A stretch of DNA of 64,000 nucleotides from Rhodovulum sp. (GTDB lineage: Bacteria > Pseudomonadota > Alphaproteobacteria > Rhodobacterales > Rhodobacteraceae). Made by a program: the position numbers and the translations under genes. The stretch covers positions 186,001-250,000 of the forward strand of contig PALT01000005.1 of NCBI GenBank assembly GCA_002706605.1. The letters run 5' to 3'. Shown here in pieces: positions 8,441 to 16,313 of the stretch; positions within the stretch are counted from its first letter, which is position 1, and every line of letters begins with the position of its first letter. The notes below the pieces were generated by a model. That model had not been told where the DNA came from, made no database searches, and was given only the letters and a program-made list of their open reading frames with translations.

Positions 8441-9457
8441 GTGACCGAGATTGAGATTCCAGAAGTCCTAGTCGAATTGCCCGACGCTCCGGGCAAGCCG
8501 AAACGCTATGTCTTTGTATTGCTGGAAAACTTTACGATGATGGCCTTTGCTGGCGCGATTGAGCCGCTGCGATTGGCCAATCAGGTCACAGGCAAAAAGC
8601 TATATGAATGGTCGGTCGTGGGCGAAGGCGGTGAAACGGTCACCTGTTCTAACGGCAGTGCGTTCAAAGTCGATAGCGACCTGCCCGAACTGGCCCGTGA
8701 TGACGCGGTGATCCTGTGTGGTGGTCTGTCTGTGCAACGCGCCACGACCAAAAAACTGCTCAACTGGATTCGCCGCGAGAGTCGCCGCGGATTGACCGTC
8801 GGGGGCGTCTGTACGGCGGCCTATGTGCTGGCCAAGGCGGGGTTGCTGAACGGCAAACGCGCGACGATCCACTGGGAAAATCAGGACAGCTTTCTTGAAG
8901 AATTCGAAGACGTCGATTTGGCCCGTTCGGTGTTTGTGATCGACGGCAACACCATGTCGGCGGCGGGCGGCACCTCGTCTCTGGACCTGATGCTAACCTT
9001 GGTGGCGCGCGATTTCGGGTCCGAGGTCGCCAATACCGTGGCCGATCAGATGATCTATACCTCGATCCGGTCGGACCGCGACACGCTGCGCCTATCGACG
9101 CCCGCGCGGATCGGCGTGCGTCATCCGAAACTGGCGCAGGTCATCAAGATGATGGAAGACAACATCGAGGACCCGATCAGCCCCGCCAATCTGGCCAAAC
9201 AGGTCGGTATGTCCACACGTCAGCTTGAACGCCTGTTCCGCCGCTATCTGACCAAAAGCCCCAAGCGGTATTACATGGAACTGCGCCTGCAAAAGGCGCG
9301 CAACCTGTTGATGCAAACGGATATGAGCGTGATCAACGTGGCCCTTGCCTGTGGGTTCACCTCGCCTTCGCATTTCTCGAAATGCTACCGCGCGCATTAC
9401 GATACCACCCCCTATCGCGAACGCGGCAGTCGCGGGTCGGGTGACGAAAAAAAATGA
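8441..9457 (+). CDS. GlxA-type transcriptional regulator (DJ-1/PfpI-like domain plus AraC HTH)
   Basis: AraC-family regulator of 338 residues. The N-terminal half (about 20-200) is a DJ-1/PfpI or class I glutamine amidotransferase-like fold with the nucleophile-elbow motif GGVCTAAYVLAKAGLL. The C-terminal 100 residues hold two helix-turn-helix units, ending in the AraC signature VALACGFTSPSHFSKCYRAHY. Proteins of this architecture often control amino-acid or quaternary-amine uptake genes, which fits the ABC-type genes directly downstream. The GTG at 8441 is chosen because GGTGGAG sits 6 bases upstream. A GTG at 8429 is an alternative. A strong terminator follows the stop codon, so the downstream genes need their own promoter. 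Confidence 0.85.
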   Translation: MTEIEIPEVLVELPDAPGKPKRYVFVLLENFTMMAFAGAIEPLRLANQVTGKKLYEWSVVGEGGETVTCSNGSAFKVDSDLPELARDDAVILCGGLSVQRATTKKLLNWIRRESRRGLTVGGVCTAAYVLAKAGLLNGKRATIHWENQDSFLEEFEDVDLARSVFVIDGNTMSAAGGTSSLDLMLTLVARDFGSEVANTVADQMIYTSIRSDRDTLRLSTPARIGVRHPKLAQVIKMMEDNIEDPISPANLAKQVGMSTRQLERLFRRYLTKSPKRYYMELRLQKARNLLMQTDMSVINVALACGFTSPSHFSKCYRAHYDTTPYRERGSRGSGDEKK

Positions 9458-9468
9458 TCTGAAAATTG

Positions 9469-9502
9469 GCCCGTGACGCTACGTTGCGGGCTTTTCTTTT
9501 TT
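9469..9502 (+). terminator. Rho-independent terminator after the GlxA-type gene
   Basis: A 10-bp stem (GCCCGTGACG with CGTTGCGGGC, two G-U pairs) with a 3-base loop is followed by TTTTCTTTTTT. It starts 12 bases after the regulator's stop codon and separates it from the downstream binding-protein gene. Confidence 0.85.
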
Positions 9503-9558
9503 AACCGTCAGGTCTAACTTTTTCACGGAAATGTGTTTCCAACACGGGAGAGAATAAA

Positions 9559-10755
9559 ATGAATAAACTTCTTGCGGCTACGGCTCTGTGCGCTGTGACC
9601 TCTGGCGCGGCCTTTGCGGCTAGCCACTCGGACACAGTCAAGATCGGCGTCCTTCTGGGCTATACCGGTCCGATTGAATCGCTGGCCCCGCTGATGGCGG
9701 ATGCGGCTGAACTGGCGATCTCGGAAATCAATGCCTCGGGTGCCTTTATGGACGGCGCGATGATCGAACCGGTCCGCGCGGATTCGACTTGTACAGATGC
9801 CTCCGCCGCGACCGCCGCCGCCGAGCGTCTGATCACCGCCGACGGCGTGTCGGGTATTGTCGGCGCGGACTGTTCCGGTGTGACCGGCGCGGTTCTGGCC
9901 AATGTCGCCCTGCCCAACGGGATGGTGATGATTTCGCCCTCCGCCACGCTTGAGGCGCTGGCCACCGCCGAGGACAACGATCTGTTCTTCCGCACGCCCC
10001 CGTCCGATGCGCGTCAGGGTGCGGTTCTGGCCGATATCCTGATCGAAAAGGGCATCAATTCGGTCGCCGTGACCTATACCAACAACGACTACGGCAAGGG
10101 CTTCGCCGAGAGCTTTGAGAAATCTTATACCGCTGGCGGTGGCTCCATCACCATCAGTGCGCCCCATGACGACGGCAAGGCCGATTACTCGGCCGAAGTG
10201 GGCGCGCTGGCGTCCGCCGGTGGCGATCTGTTGGTCGTGCTGGGCTATGCGGACCAAGGCGGCAAGGGCGTGATCCAAGCGGCCTCGGACACGGGCGCGT
10301 TTGACACCTTTGCGATGGGCGACGGCATGTATTCCGACGTTCTGCTGGCCGATCTGGGCGATGTCCTGGAAGGCTCGTTCGGGACCCAGCCCTGGGCGAC
10401 CGGCGAAGGCGCGGATGCCTTTACCGCACTGGCCGCTGCTGCCGGTGTCGATAGCGAAAGCACCTACACCCGCGAAAGCTATGACGCCGCTGCCCTGATC
10501 GCGCTGGCGATGCAGGCCGCCGGTTCGACGGACCCCAATACCTACAAAAACGCGGTGTTTGACGTGGCCAACGCCCCGGGTGAGAAAATCCTGCCCGGCG
10601 AATTGGGCAAGGCGTTCGAGATCCTGAAGGCAGGCGGTGACATCGACTATGTCGGCGCAACCGGCGTTGAAATGATTGGTCGTGGTGAGGCCGCAGGCAG
10701 CTACCGCGAATACAAGATCGACGGCGGCGCCTATGTGACGGAATCGCTGCGCTAA
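9559..10755 (+). CDS. branched-chain amino acid-type ABC transporter substrate-binding protein
   Basis: Periplasmic type I binding protein of the LivK-like (HAAT) family, 398 residues. Residues 1-21 (MNKLLAATALCAVTSGAAFA) form a Sec signal peptide cut before ASHSDTVKIG. The mature protein opens with the family start VKIGVLLGYTGPIESLAPLMADAAELA, and the first domain includes GVSGIVGADCSGVTGAVLANVALPNG. The ligand cannot be told from sequence. GGGAGAG lies upstream of the ATG. The next gene is only an ATP-binding subunit; no permease genes follow, so the importer is incomplete here. A GC-rich hairpin separates the two genes. Confidence 0.88.
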   Translation: MNKLLAATALCAVTSGAAFAASHSDTVKIGVLLGYTGPIESLAPLMADAAELAISEINASGAFMDGAMIEPVRADSTCTDASAATAAAERLITADGVSGIVGADCSGVTGAVLANVALPNGMVMISPSATLEALATAEDNDLFFRTPPSDARQGAVLADILIEKGINSVAVTYTNNDYGKGFAESFEKSYTAGGGSITISAPHDDGKADYSAEVGALASAGGDLLVVLGYADQGGKGVIQAASDTGAFDTFAMGDGMYSDVLLADLGDVLEGSFGTQPWATGEGADAFTALAAAAGVDSESTYTRESYDAAALIALAMQAAGSTDPNTYKNAVFDVANAPGEKILPGELGKAFEILKAGGDIDYVGATGVEMIGRGEAAGSYREYKIDGGAYVTESLR

Positions 10756-10775
10756 GCGTTTGACATGATAACAGT

Positions 10776-10797
10776 CTCGGGCGGTGCGCCGCCCGGG
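10776..10797 (+). other. intercistronic stem-loop between binding-protein and ATPase genes
   Basis: A 9-bp stem (left arm 10776-10784, right arm 10789-10797, one G-U pair) with a TGCG loop sits in the 63-base gap after the binding-protein stop codon. It has no T-tract, so it more likely protects the upstream mRNA from 3' decay or partly attenuates transcription than fully terminates it. A comparable structure lies after dppA. Confidence 0.5.
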
Positions 10798-10818
10798 GCC
10801 AAGACCGGAGAGATGGCC

Positions 10819-11601
10819 ATGATTGTCGCCGAAAACATCCAGATGAGTTTTGGCGGGTTTCGCGCCGTTGACGGGGCTACGATTGAAATCGCCGATGGCT
10901 CCATCACCGGGTTGATCGGCCCGAACGGGGCCGGAAAATCCACCCTTTTCAATGTGATCGCGGGCGTTCTTAAGCCCACGTCCGGCACGGTGCGCATGGA
11001 TGGTGAGGACATCACCGGCCTACCCCCTCATGAGCTGTTCCATAAGGGGCTCCTGCGGACGTTTCAGGTGGCGCATGAGTTTTCATCGATGACGGTGCGC
11101 GAGAACCTGATGATGGTCCCCGCCGCGCAATCCGGTGAGGGGTTGATGAACACGTGGTTCGGGCGTGGCCGCATCGCGCAAGAAGAGCGTGAATTGGCGA
11201 GGAAAGCCGACGAAGTTCTTGATTTCCTGACGATTTCCCATGTGGCCGATGAAAAGGCCGGAAACCTGTCGGGCGGTCAGAAAAAGCTGTTAGAGCTGGG
11301 CCGCACGATGATGGTGGACGCCAAGATCGTGTTTCTGGATGAGGTTGGCGCGGGTGTGAACCGGACGCTGCTGAACACCATCGGGGACGCGATTGTGCGG
11401 CTGAACAAAGAGCGCGGCTATACCTTCTGCTTGATTGAGCACGACATGGATTTCATCGCGCGTCTGTGTGACCCGGTGATTGTGATGGCCGAGGGCAAGG
11501 TGCTTGCCACCGGCAAATCCGACGACATCATGCAGAATGAGGCGGTGATTGAGGCCTATTTGGGTCGTGGATTGAAAAACCGCGCCGCCGTTGCGGGCTG
11601 A
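10819..11601 (+). CDS. ABC transporter ATP-binding protein (LivG-like)
   Basis: Cytoplasmic ATPase of a branched-chain amino acid-type importer, 260 residues. It has Walker A GPNGAGKSTLF, the LivG-type Q-loop RTFQVAHEFSSMTVRENL, signature LSGGQKKLLELG, Walker B IVFLDEVGAG and the switch His in IEHDMDF. The Walker B tail reads LDEVGAGVN where LivG proteins usually have LDEPxAGxN. The ATG at 10819 has GGAGAG six bases upstream; the ATG at 10813 is too close to it. It is the last gene of the unit: the next gene is on the other strand, so LivH, LivM and LivF partners must be encoded elsewhere if they exist. Confidence 0.85.
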   Translation: MIVAENIQMSFGGFRAVDGATIEIADGSITGLIGPNGAGKSTLFNVIAGVLKPTSGTVRMDGEDITGLPPHELFHKGLLRTFQVAHEFSSMTVRENLMMVPAAQSGEGLMNTWFGRGRIAQEERELARKADEVLDFLTISHVADEKAGNLSGGQKKLLELGRTMMVDAKIVFLDEVGAGVNRTLLNTIGDAIVRLNKERGYTFCLIEHDMDFIARLCDPVIVMAEGKVLATGKSDDIMQNEAVIEAYLGRGLKNRAAVAG

Positions 11602-11606
11602 CGCGG

Positions 11607-11634
11607 TTTTTTGAGTATTTTTGCCAAGATGAAG
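11607..11634 (+). repeat. short dispersed repeat, copy 1
   Basis: A 28-base AT-rich element starting TTTTTTGAGTATTTTT and ending GCCAAGATGAAG begins 6 bases after the stop codon of the ATPase gene. A 27-base identical match occurs at 21049-21075 after another stop codon. No coding function is apparent. Confidence 0.75.
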
Positions 11635-11635
11635 A

Positions 11636-13456
11636 TCAGGCCTCTTCGGCCTTGGCCTCTAGCGTGAGCCATTCCTCTTCGGCGTCGGTGAGGGCTGTTT
11701 GACGTTCCACAAGGGCCTCAGTCGCCTTTTTGAACTTGAGCGGTTCCTTGGTGAAGAGGTCGGGGTCCATCAGGAACTGCTCAAGCTTGGCGATTTCGGC
11801 CGCAAGCCGTTCGATGATCGCAGGCAGCGCGTCGAGGCGGTGTTTTTCGGTAAAGCTGAGCCCCGATTGCGCGGGTTTGTCCGCTGGCTTTTCTGCCGGC
11901 TTAGTCCCCTGTTTCGGGGCGGTTTTTTCCGATGGGCTGGGTTCGGTTTCGCCCTTTTGCGCCTGATAGTCGGACCATCCGCCCGCATATGTGGTCGCCG
12001 TCCCGTCCCCCGGAATGGCGATGGTTGTTGTGGCGACGCGGTCGAGGAAATCACGGTCGTGGCTGACCAACAGGACGGTGCCGTCGTAGTCGCCAAGCAG
12101 GTCCTGCAACAGGTCCAGCGTTTCGATGTCCAGATCGTTGGTCGGTTCGTCAAGGATCAACAGGTTGCTTTCGCGGGCCATGATTTTGGCCAGCAACAGA
12201 CGCGCACGTTCGCCACCAGAGAGGCTGCGCACGGGGGCGCGGGCCTGGCGTTCGTCGAACAGGAATTCCTTGAGGTATCCGACCACATGTTTGGGTTGGC
12301 CGCGCACGAGGATCTGATCGGCCTTGCCCGATACGCCCATGGCGGGGTCGCTGGCCAGACTGTCCCAGAGGGTCATGTCGGGGTCCAGTTTCGCGCGGTT
12401 CTGATCGAACACCGCCATCTCAAGGCCGGTGCCAAGGGTCACGGAGCCCTGATCCGGTTCCATCTCACCGATCAGCAGTTTGAGGAGGGTCGTCTTGACT
12501 GCCCCGTTCGGCCCGACAAAGGCCACGCGGTCCCCGCGCATGACGCGCAGATCAAAGGGGCGCAGGATCGTGCGGTCGCCAAAGGTTTTGGCGATTCCCG
12601 TGGCCTCAACCACGCGGCGGCCCGATTTCGGACCCGAGGCCAGCGCCATTTCGGCGGTGCCTTGGCGTTTGATCATGCTGGCGCGGTCGGCGCGCATGGC
12701 CTGTAGTTCGCGCAAGCGGCCTTGGTTGCGTTTGCGCCGCGCGCTGATGCCCTCAACCGCCCAGCGGCCTTCGGATTTGATCTTGCGGTCGAGTTTGTGG
12801 CGCGCCTCGTCCTCATCCGCCCAGACCTTGTCGCGCCAATCCTCAAACGCGGCAAAGCCCTGTTCCTGACGGCGGACCTGACCCCGGTCGATCCAGAGGG
12901 TGGCGCGGGTCAGTGCGCGCAGAAACGCGCGGTCGTGCGAGATCAGGACGAAACCGGCGCGGGTCGTGGACAGTTGATCTTCGAGCCAGGCGATGGCCTC
13001 AATATCCAGATGGTTGGTCGGCTCATCCAGCAGCATCAGATCGGGCGCCTCGGCCAGCAGTTTGGCCAAGGCCGCGCGGCGCCGTTCACCGCCCGATGCG
13101 CTCTCGACCGAAACGGCCGGATCGAACTTAAGGCCCTCGGCCACGATGTCGACCTTATACCCTTCGGCGGGATCAAGGTTCGCGGTCGCGAAATCACCAA
13201 GGGTCGCATAGGCGGACAGATCGGGGTCCTGCTCCATATAACCGACCGAGGTGCCGGGCGGGATCACACGTCCGCCGCGGTCGGCCTCAATCAGGCCCGC
13301 CATCACCTTCATCAGGGTGGATTTGCCCGACCCGTTGCGCCCGACAAGGGCCACGCGGTCACCGGTCTGCACCACAAGGTCCAGATCGTGGAAAATGGGA
13401 TCGCCCCCGAAGGTCAGCGAGATGTCATTCAGTTGTAAAAGAGGTGCTCGAGCCAT
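11636..13456 (-). CDS. ABC-F family ATPase (Uup-like) with altered second Walker A
   Basis: ABC-F protein of 606 residues with two ATPase domains on one chain and no membrane segments; the family acts on ribosomes. Domain 1 has a normal Walker A GRNGSGKSTLM, signature ASGGERRRAAL and Walker B LMLLDEPTNHLDIE. Domain 2 has signature LSGGERARLLL and LLILDEPTNDLDIE, but its Walker A reads GPNGAVKTTLL: the Gly before the Lys is replaced by Val (codon GTC, bases 12497-12499 on the plus strand). A coiled-coil-like, charged C-terminal tail after about residue 500 (rich in K, P and E, then TEKHRLDALPAIIERLAAEIAKL) is typical of Uup. The change is compatible with a point mutation, a sequencing error or a genuinely asymmetric ATPase. 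Confidence 0.88.
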   Translation of the reverse strand: MARAPLLQLNDISLTFGGDPIFHDLDLVVQTGDRVALVGRNGSGKSTLMKVMAGLIEADRGGRVIPPGTSVGYMEQDPDLSAYATLGDFATANLDPAEGYKVDIVAEGLKFDPAVSVESASGGERRRAALAKLLAEAPDLMLLDEPTNHLDIEAIAWLEDQLSTTRAGFVLISHDRAFLRALTRATLWIDRGQVRRQEQGFAAFEDWRDKVWADEDEARHKLDRKIKSEGRWAVEGISARRKRNQGRLRELQAMRADRASMIKRQGTAEMALASGPKSGRRVVEATGIAKTFGDRTILRPFDLRVMRGDRVAFVGPNGAVKTTLLKLLIGEMEPDQGSVTLGTGLEMAVFDQNRAKLDPDMTLWDSLASDPAMGVSGKADQILVRGQPKHVVGYLKEFLFDERQARAPVRSLSGGERARLLLAKIMARESNLLILDEPTNDLDIETLDLLQDLLGDYDGTVLLVSHDRDFLDRVATTTIAIPGDGTATTYAGGWSDYQAQKGETEPSPSEKTAPKQGTKPAEKPADKPAQSGLSFTEKHRLDALPAIIERLAAEIAKLEQFLMDPDLFTKEPLKFKKATEALVERQTALTDAEEEWLTLEAKAEEA

Positions 13457-13504
13457 AGGTGCCAGCTATCGCCGAACCGCGTGCAGGTCAACGGGGCAAA
13501 CGCG

Positions 13505-14242
13505 TCAGGTGGCCGTGGCGCGCAGCAGGCGCTTGCGGTTCTCGGGGATGGATTTGATTTCCAGACCCGTGAACACATGCAGCGTGTTCAGGTCTTGATC
13601 GACCACCGCATGATCGCTGACCCAGCCGCCCATCATCAGATAGGTGCGCAAAAGCGGCGGCATCCCCAACATCGCACGTTTCGCATCCGGTTTGAACCGG
13701 CGCAGTTTCGAGGCGAATTTGAACACCTTGGGCGCCTTTATCCGTGGCAAAAGGGTCTTGGGCGCCAAATGGCGGTCCTTGAGCAAGGCAAAGGCGTCCA
13801 TGTATTGCTCGGCCTCGGTGCCTTGGAACGAGGAACAGCCAAACAGCATCTCAACCCCTGTATCATCCACAAACCGCGTCATCGCGCCCCACGCCACCCG
13901 CAGGATATCGGGGTCTTTATAATCGGGATGGATACAGAACCGGCCCATCTCGACCATCGGACCGCTAAAGGTGCTGAGCGCGGACAGCTCATAGAACTGC
14001 GCAGAATAGCTTTGCTCGATGGACGCGCCGCCCGCCAGCGGCAACAGACGGAAACAACAAACCAAGGTCCCATCGCGCGTGTCATGGACAAGGATATGGC
14101 GGCACCGCTCATCAAACGGATCGGCGTCCAGCGCCCCCTGACCGGCGCGAAACGCCAGCGTGCGCAGCTCTTGCGCGGCGCGAATATCGGCTGCACCTTC
14201 GGCTAGACGGGCGTCATAGCGCCCTTTCCGCAATCCACGCAT
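13505..14242 (-). CDS. olsB: GNAT-type L-ornithine N(alpha)-acyltransferase OlsB-like
   Basis: First step of ornithine lipid synthesis: transfer of a 3-hydroxyacyl chain from acyl carrier protein to ornithine. The 245-residue product matches the OlsB pattern: an N-terminal AQELRTLAFR helix, DPFDERCRHILVHDTRDG, the strand-loop VEMGRFCIHPDYKDPDILRV, and FGCSSFQGTEAEQYMDAFALL. Start ATG 14242 has AAGGA eight bases upstream; the TTG directly before it is unlikely. OlsA, the second acyltransferase, is often adjacent but is not seen here. Ornithine lipids replace phospholipids under phosphate limitation in many alphaproteobacteria. No Pho box is visible upstream. Confidence 0.85.
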   Translation of the reverse strand: MRGLRKGRYDARLAEGAADIRAAQELRTLAFRAGQGALDADPFDERCRHILVHDTRDGTLVCCFRLLPLAGGASIEQSYSAQFYELSALSTFSGPMVEMGRFCIHPDYKDPDILRVAWGAMTRFVDDTGVEMLFGCSSFQGTEAEQYMDAFALLKDRHLAPKTLLPRIKAPKVFKFASKLRRFKPDAKRAMLGMPPLLRTYLMMGGWVSDHAVVDQDLNTLHVFTGLEIKSIPENRKRLLRATAT

Positions 14243-14345
14243 CAACGTGATCCTTATGCCCTAGCGCCCGCGCGCTGCTGCTCTACATATGATAGGACAT
14301 CCCGTATCACACAAGATGTGACACAAATCTGACAGGAGGCCCGCA

Positions 14346-14744
14346 ATGACCGACCCGATCACCAAAACCGATGCCGAATGGCGCGCCCAGCTGTCCGATC
14401 TCGCCTATAAGGTGACACGCAAACACGGGACCGAACGCGCGTTTACGCATGACAATTTCCCCAAGGATCCCGGCACGTTCCACTGTCTGTGTTGTGGCGC
14501 GCCCCTGTTTGAACAGGCCACCAAATTCGATAGCGGCACCGGCTGGCCCAGCTTTTACAAACCGATTGATCCCGACATGGTGGGCGAAAAAGAGGACCGC
14601 AGCTTTTTCATGCGCCGGACCGAGGTGCATTGCGCCCGATGTCAGGCGCATCTGGGCCATGTGTTTCCCGATGGTCCTGCACCGACGGGCCTGCGTTATT
14701 GCATCAACGGTGTTGCCCTGACGTTTGAACCTGACGCCGACTGA
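14346..14744 (+). CDS. msrB: peptide-methionine (R)-S-oxide reductase
   Basis: Repairs the R epimer of methionine sulfoxide in proteins. The 132-residue protein has the four zinc-ligand cysteines in two CxxC pairs (CLCC near residue 48 and CARC near residue 97), the substrate pocket [11 protein letters not shown], and the catalytic Cys in RYCINGVAL. There is no signal peptide, so it is cytoplasmic. AGGAGGC lies before the start codon. It is a single gene with its own terminator, convergent with bamE. Confidence 0.95.
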   Translation: MTDPITKTDAEWRAQLSDLAYKVTRKHGTERAFTHDNFPKDPGTFHCLCCGAPLFEQATKFDSGTGWPSFYKPIDPDMVGEKEDRSFFMRRTEVHCARCQAHLGHVFPDGPAPTGLRYCINGVALTFEPDAD

Positions 14745-14773
14745 ACAGAGTTCAGTCGCCCCACTAAAACAAC

Positions 14774-14800
14774 AAAGGGCGGGGAAATCCCCGCCCTTTT
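14774..14800. terminator. bidirectional Rho-independent terminator between msrB and bamE
   Basis: A perfect 11-bp stem (AAAGGGCGGGG with CCCCGCCCTTT) around an AAAT loop, with A and T runs on either side, lies in the gap between the convergent genes msrB and bamE and can serve both. Confidence 0.88.
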
Positions 14801-14819
14801 CAATGAGGTCAGCGCGCCG

Positions 14820-15281
14820 TCAGTTGTCGAAGAACTGATCGGCAGTCAGGTTCCCGACGTTGCCCAGCAACTGGCCAAGGAACGAAACGCCTTCGATGTT
14901 GTCATCGGTCACACGACGGTTCAGAACAACGACCATCCCGTCCTCTAGGCCAAAACGTTCGATGTTTTTGACCACCCCGTCTTCGTCAAACGAAATTGCG
15001 ACGACTTGGCGAAAGAATTCTTCGCGGGCGCGGGCACCACGGGTGATGAAATTACTGGACACGTAATACCATGCCTCATCGCGCATCACGCCCGACGCAC
15101 TGGGCGGGCCTACGAATTCCTCAACCGTGCCGCGTGTATCGACGCCCACGATGAGGTTGTCCAAATCTTCCTGCGCGGGCGTATACCCGTGCCGGTCGTA
15201 AATCGGTGTACAGGCGGCCAGAGCCAAAGAAACCGCCCCAGCGCGGATCAGGTTCATAGTCACTCGGCTACGCTTCGGCAT
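14820..15281 (-). CDS. bamE: outer membrane protein assembly factor BamE
   Basis: Lipoprotein subunit of the BAM complex (SmpA/OmlA family), 153 residues. The N-terminus is a lipoprotein signal with lipobox LAAC (Cys24). The mature part has the short BamE domain: DNLIVGVDTRGTVEEFVGPPS and AWYYVSSNFITRGARAREEFF. AAGGGG precedes the ATG at 15281; an in-frame ATG at 15257 would also give a functional signal peptide. It is divergent from the yceD-rpmF-plsX-fabH unit, a common arrangement in this order. Confidence 0.9.
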   Translation of the reverse strand: MPKRSRVTMNLIRAGAVSLALAACTPIYDRHGYTPAQEDLDNLIVGVDTRGTVEEFVGPPSASGVMRDEAWYYVSSNFITRGARAREEFFRQVVAISFDEDGVVKNIERFGLEDGMVVVLNRRVTDDNIEGVSFLGQLLGNVGNLTADQFFDN

Positions 15282-15362
15282 ATGCCCCCCTTGCCTTTAT
15301 GCGGCGTGCTGCATATCGCCTTAAAGAAAGAATGCGATTGGTTCAAGAATGGAACAAACCGG

Positions 15363-15917
15363 ATGAGCGACACATCACCGAAACCCGTGCGGTTTGATAA
15401 ACTGCCGCAAGGCCAAGACTTCACCTTTACGATCACGCCCGATGCGGACACCCGTCAGGACATCGCGGCGCGTCTGGATCTGCTGAGCCTGCGCAAGGTC
15501 CGGTTTGAGGGCAAGATCGCCCCGTTGGGCAAAACCGACTGGCAATTGACCGCCATCATCGGCGCAACGGTGGTTCAGCCCAGCGTGGTCAGCCTCGAAC
15601 CCGTCAGCACCCGCATCGACGATCCCGTGACCCGCATCTACCGCAAGGATGTCGCGGTCATTCAGGACGAAGAGGCCGAAATGCCCGAGGACGACACGGT
15701 TGAGGCGATTCCGGTCGAACTGAATCTGATGGAGGTGCTGGAAGAGGCGCTTGCCCTATCCCTGCCCCTCTATCCGCGGGCCGCAGACGAACAGGAATTT
15801 GAGGCCACATATACCCCGCCAGGGGTCGAACCGATCAAAGAAGCCGACATTAAACCCTTCGCTGGCCTCGCAGACCTGAAAAAAAGACTTGAAGGTGACG
15901 ACGGGACCGGTAAGTAA
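15363..15917 (+). CDS. YceD/DUF177 family protein
   Basis: Member of the DUF177 family, encoded next to rpmF in most bacteria and linked in other species to 23S rRNA accumulation. The 184-residue soluble product begins MSDTSPKPVRFDKLPQGQDF and has an acidic middle (DEEAEMPEDDTVEAIPVELN) followed by the conserved VELNLMEVLEEALALSLPLYPRA block. The family's CxxC pair is absent, as is frequent in alphaproteobacteria. The start at 15363 fits the start of the conserved domain. The reading frame extends upstream across the bamE gene but shows no family resemblance there. Confidence 0.87.
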   Translation: MSDTSPKPVRFDKLPQGQDFTFTITPDADTRQDIAARLDLLSLRKVRFEGKIAPLGKTDWQLTAIIGATVVQPSVVSLEPVSTRIDDPVTRIYRKDVAVIQDEEAEMPEDDTVEAIPVELNLMEVLEEALALSLPLYPRAADEQEFEATYTPPGVEPIKEADIKPFAGLADLKKRLEGDDGTGK

Positions 15918-16082
15918 GGCCCTGTGCAAATCAGCAGAAAAAAGACTTGCGTCGGGACAGAATCCGAGTATGTTCCCGGCCTCGTTTACACGTGGGGAGA
16001 AACCCAGCCCGAAACCGGTGCTCTGGCCAGTCTCCTATAAGAATTACAAGGGCTTGCGCCCCCCAAACACCGAGGTTGAGAC

Positions 16083-16289
16083 ATGGCTGTCCCTCAGAAT
16101 AAAGTCACGCGGTCGCGCCGCAACCAACGCCGTTCGCATGATGCACTGGTTCCGGGTAACCCGGCAGAGTGCCCGAACTGTGGCGAACTGAAGCGTCCGC
16201 ACCACGTTTGCGGTGCTTGCGGCCACTATGCCGACCGTGAGGTCGTTGCTCAGGCCGACGAGATCGATCTGGACGAAGACGCGGCATAA
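16083..16289 (+). CDS. rpmF: 50S ribosomal protein L32
   Basis: A 68-residue ribosomal protein with the universal L32 start [22 protein letters not shown] and the zinc-ribbon cysteines [18 protein letters not shown] (two CxxC pairs). The acidic C-terminal tail EIDLDEDAA is usual in this order. It lies 165 bases after yceD and 24 bases before plsX, in the conserved yceD-rpmF-plsX-fabH order. Confidence 0.97.
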   Translation: MAVPQNKVTRSRRNQRRSHDALVPGNPAECPNCGELKRPHHVCGACGHYADREVVAQADEIDLDEDAA

Positions 16290-16313
16290 GCCCCTTAGGG
16301 TACGCGCCGCATC

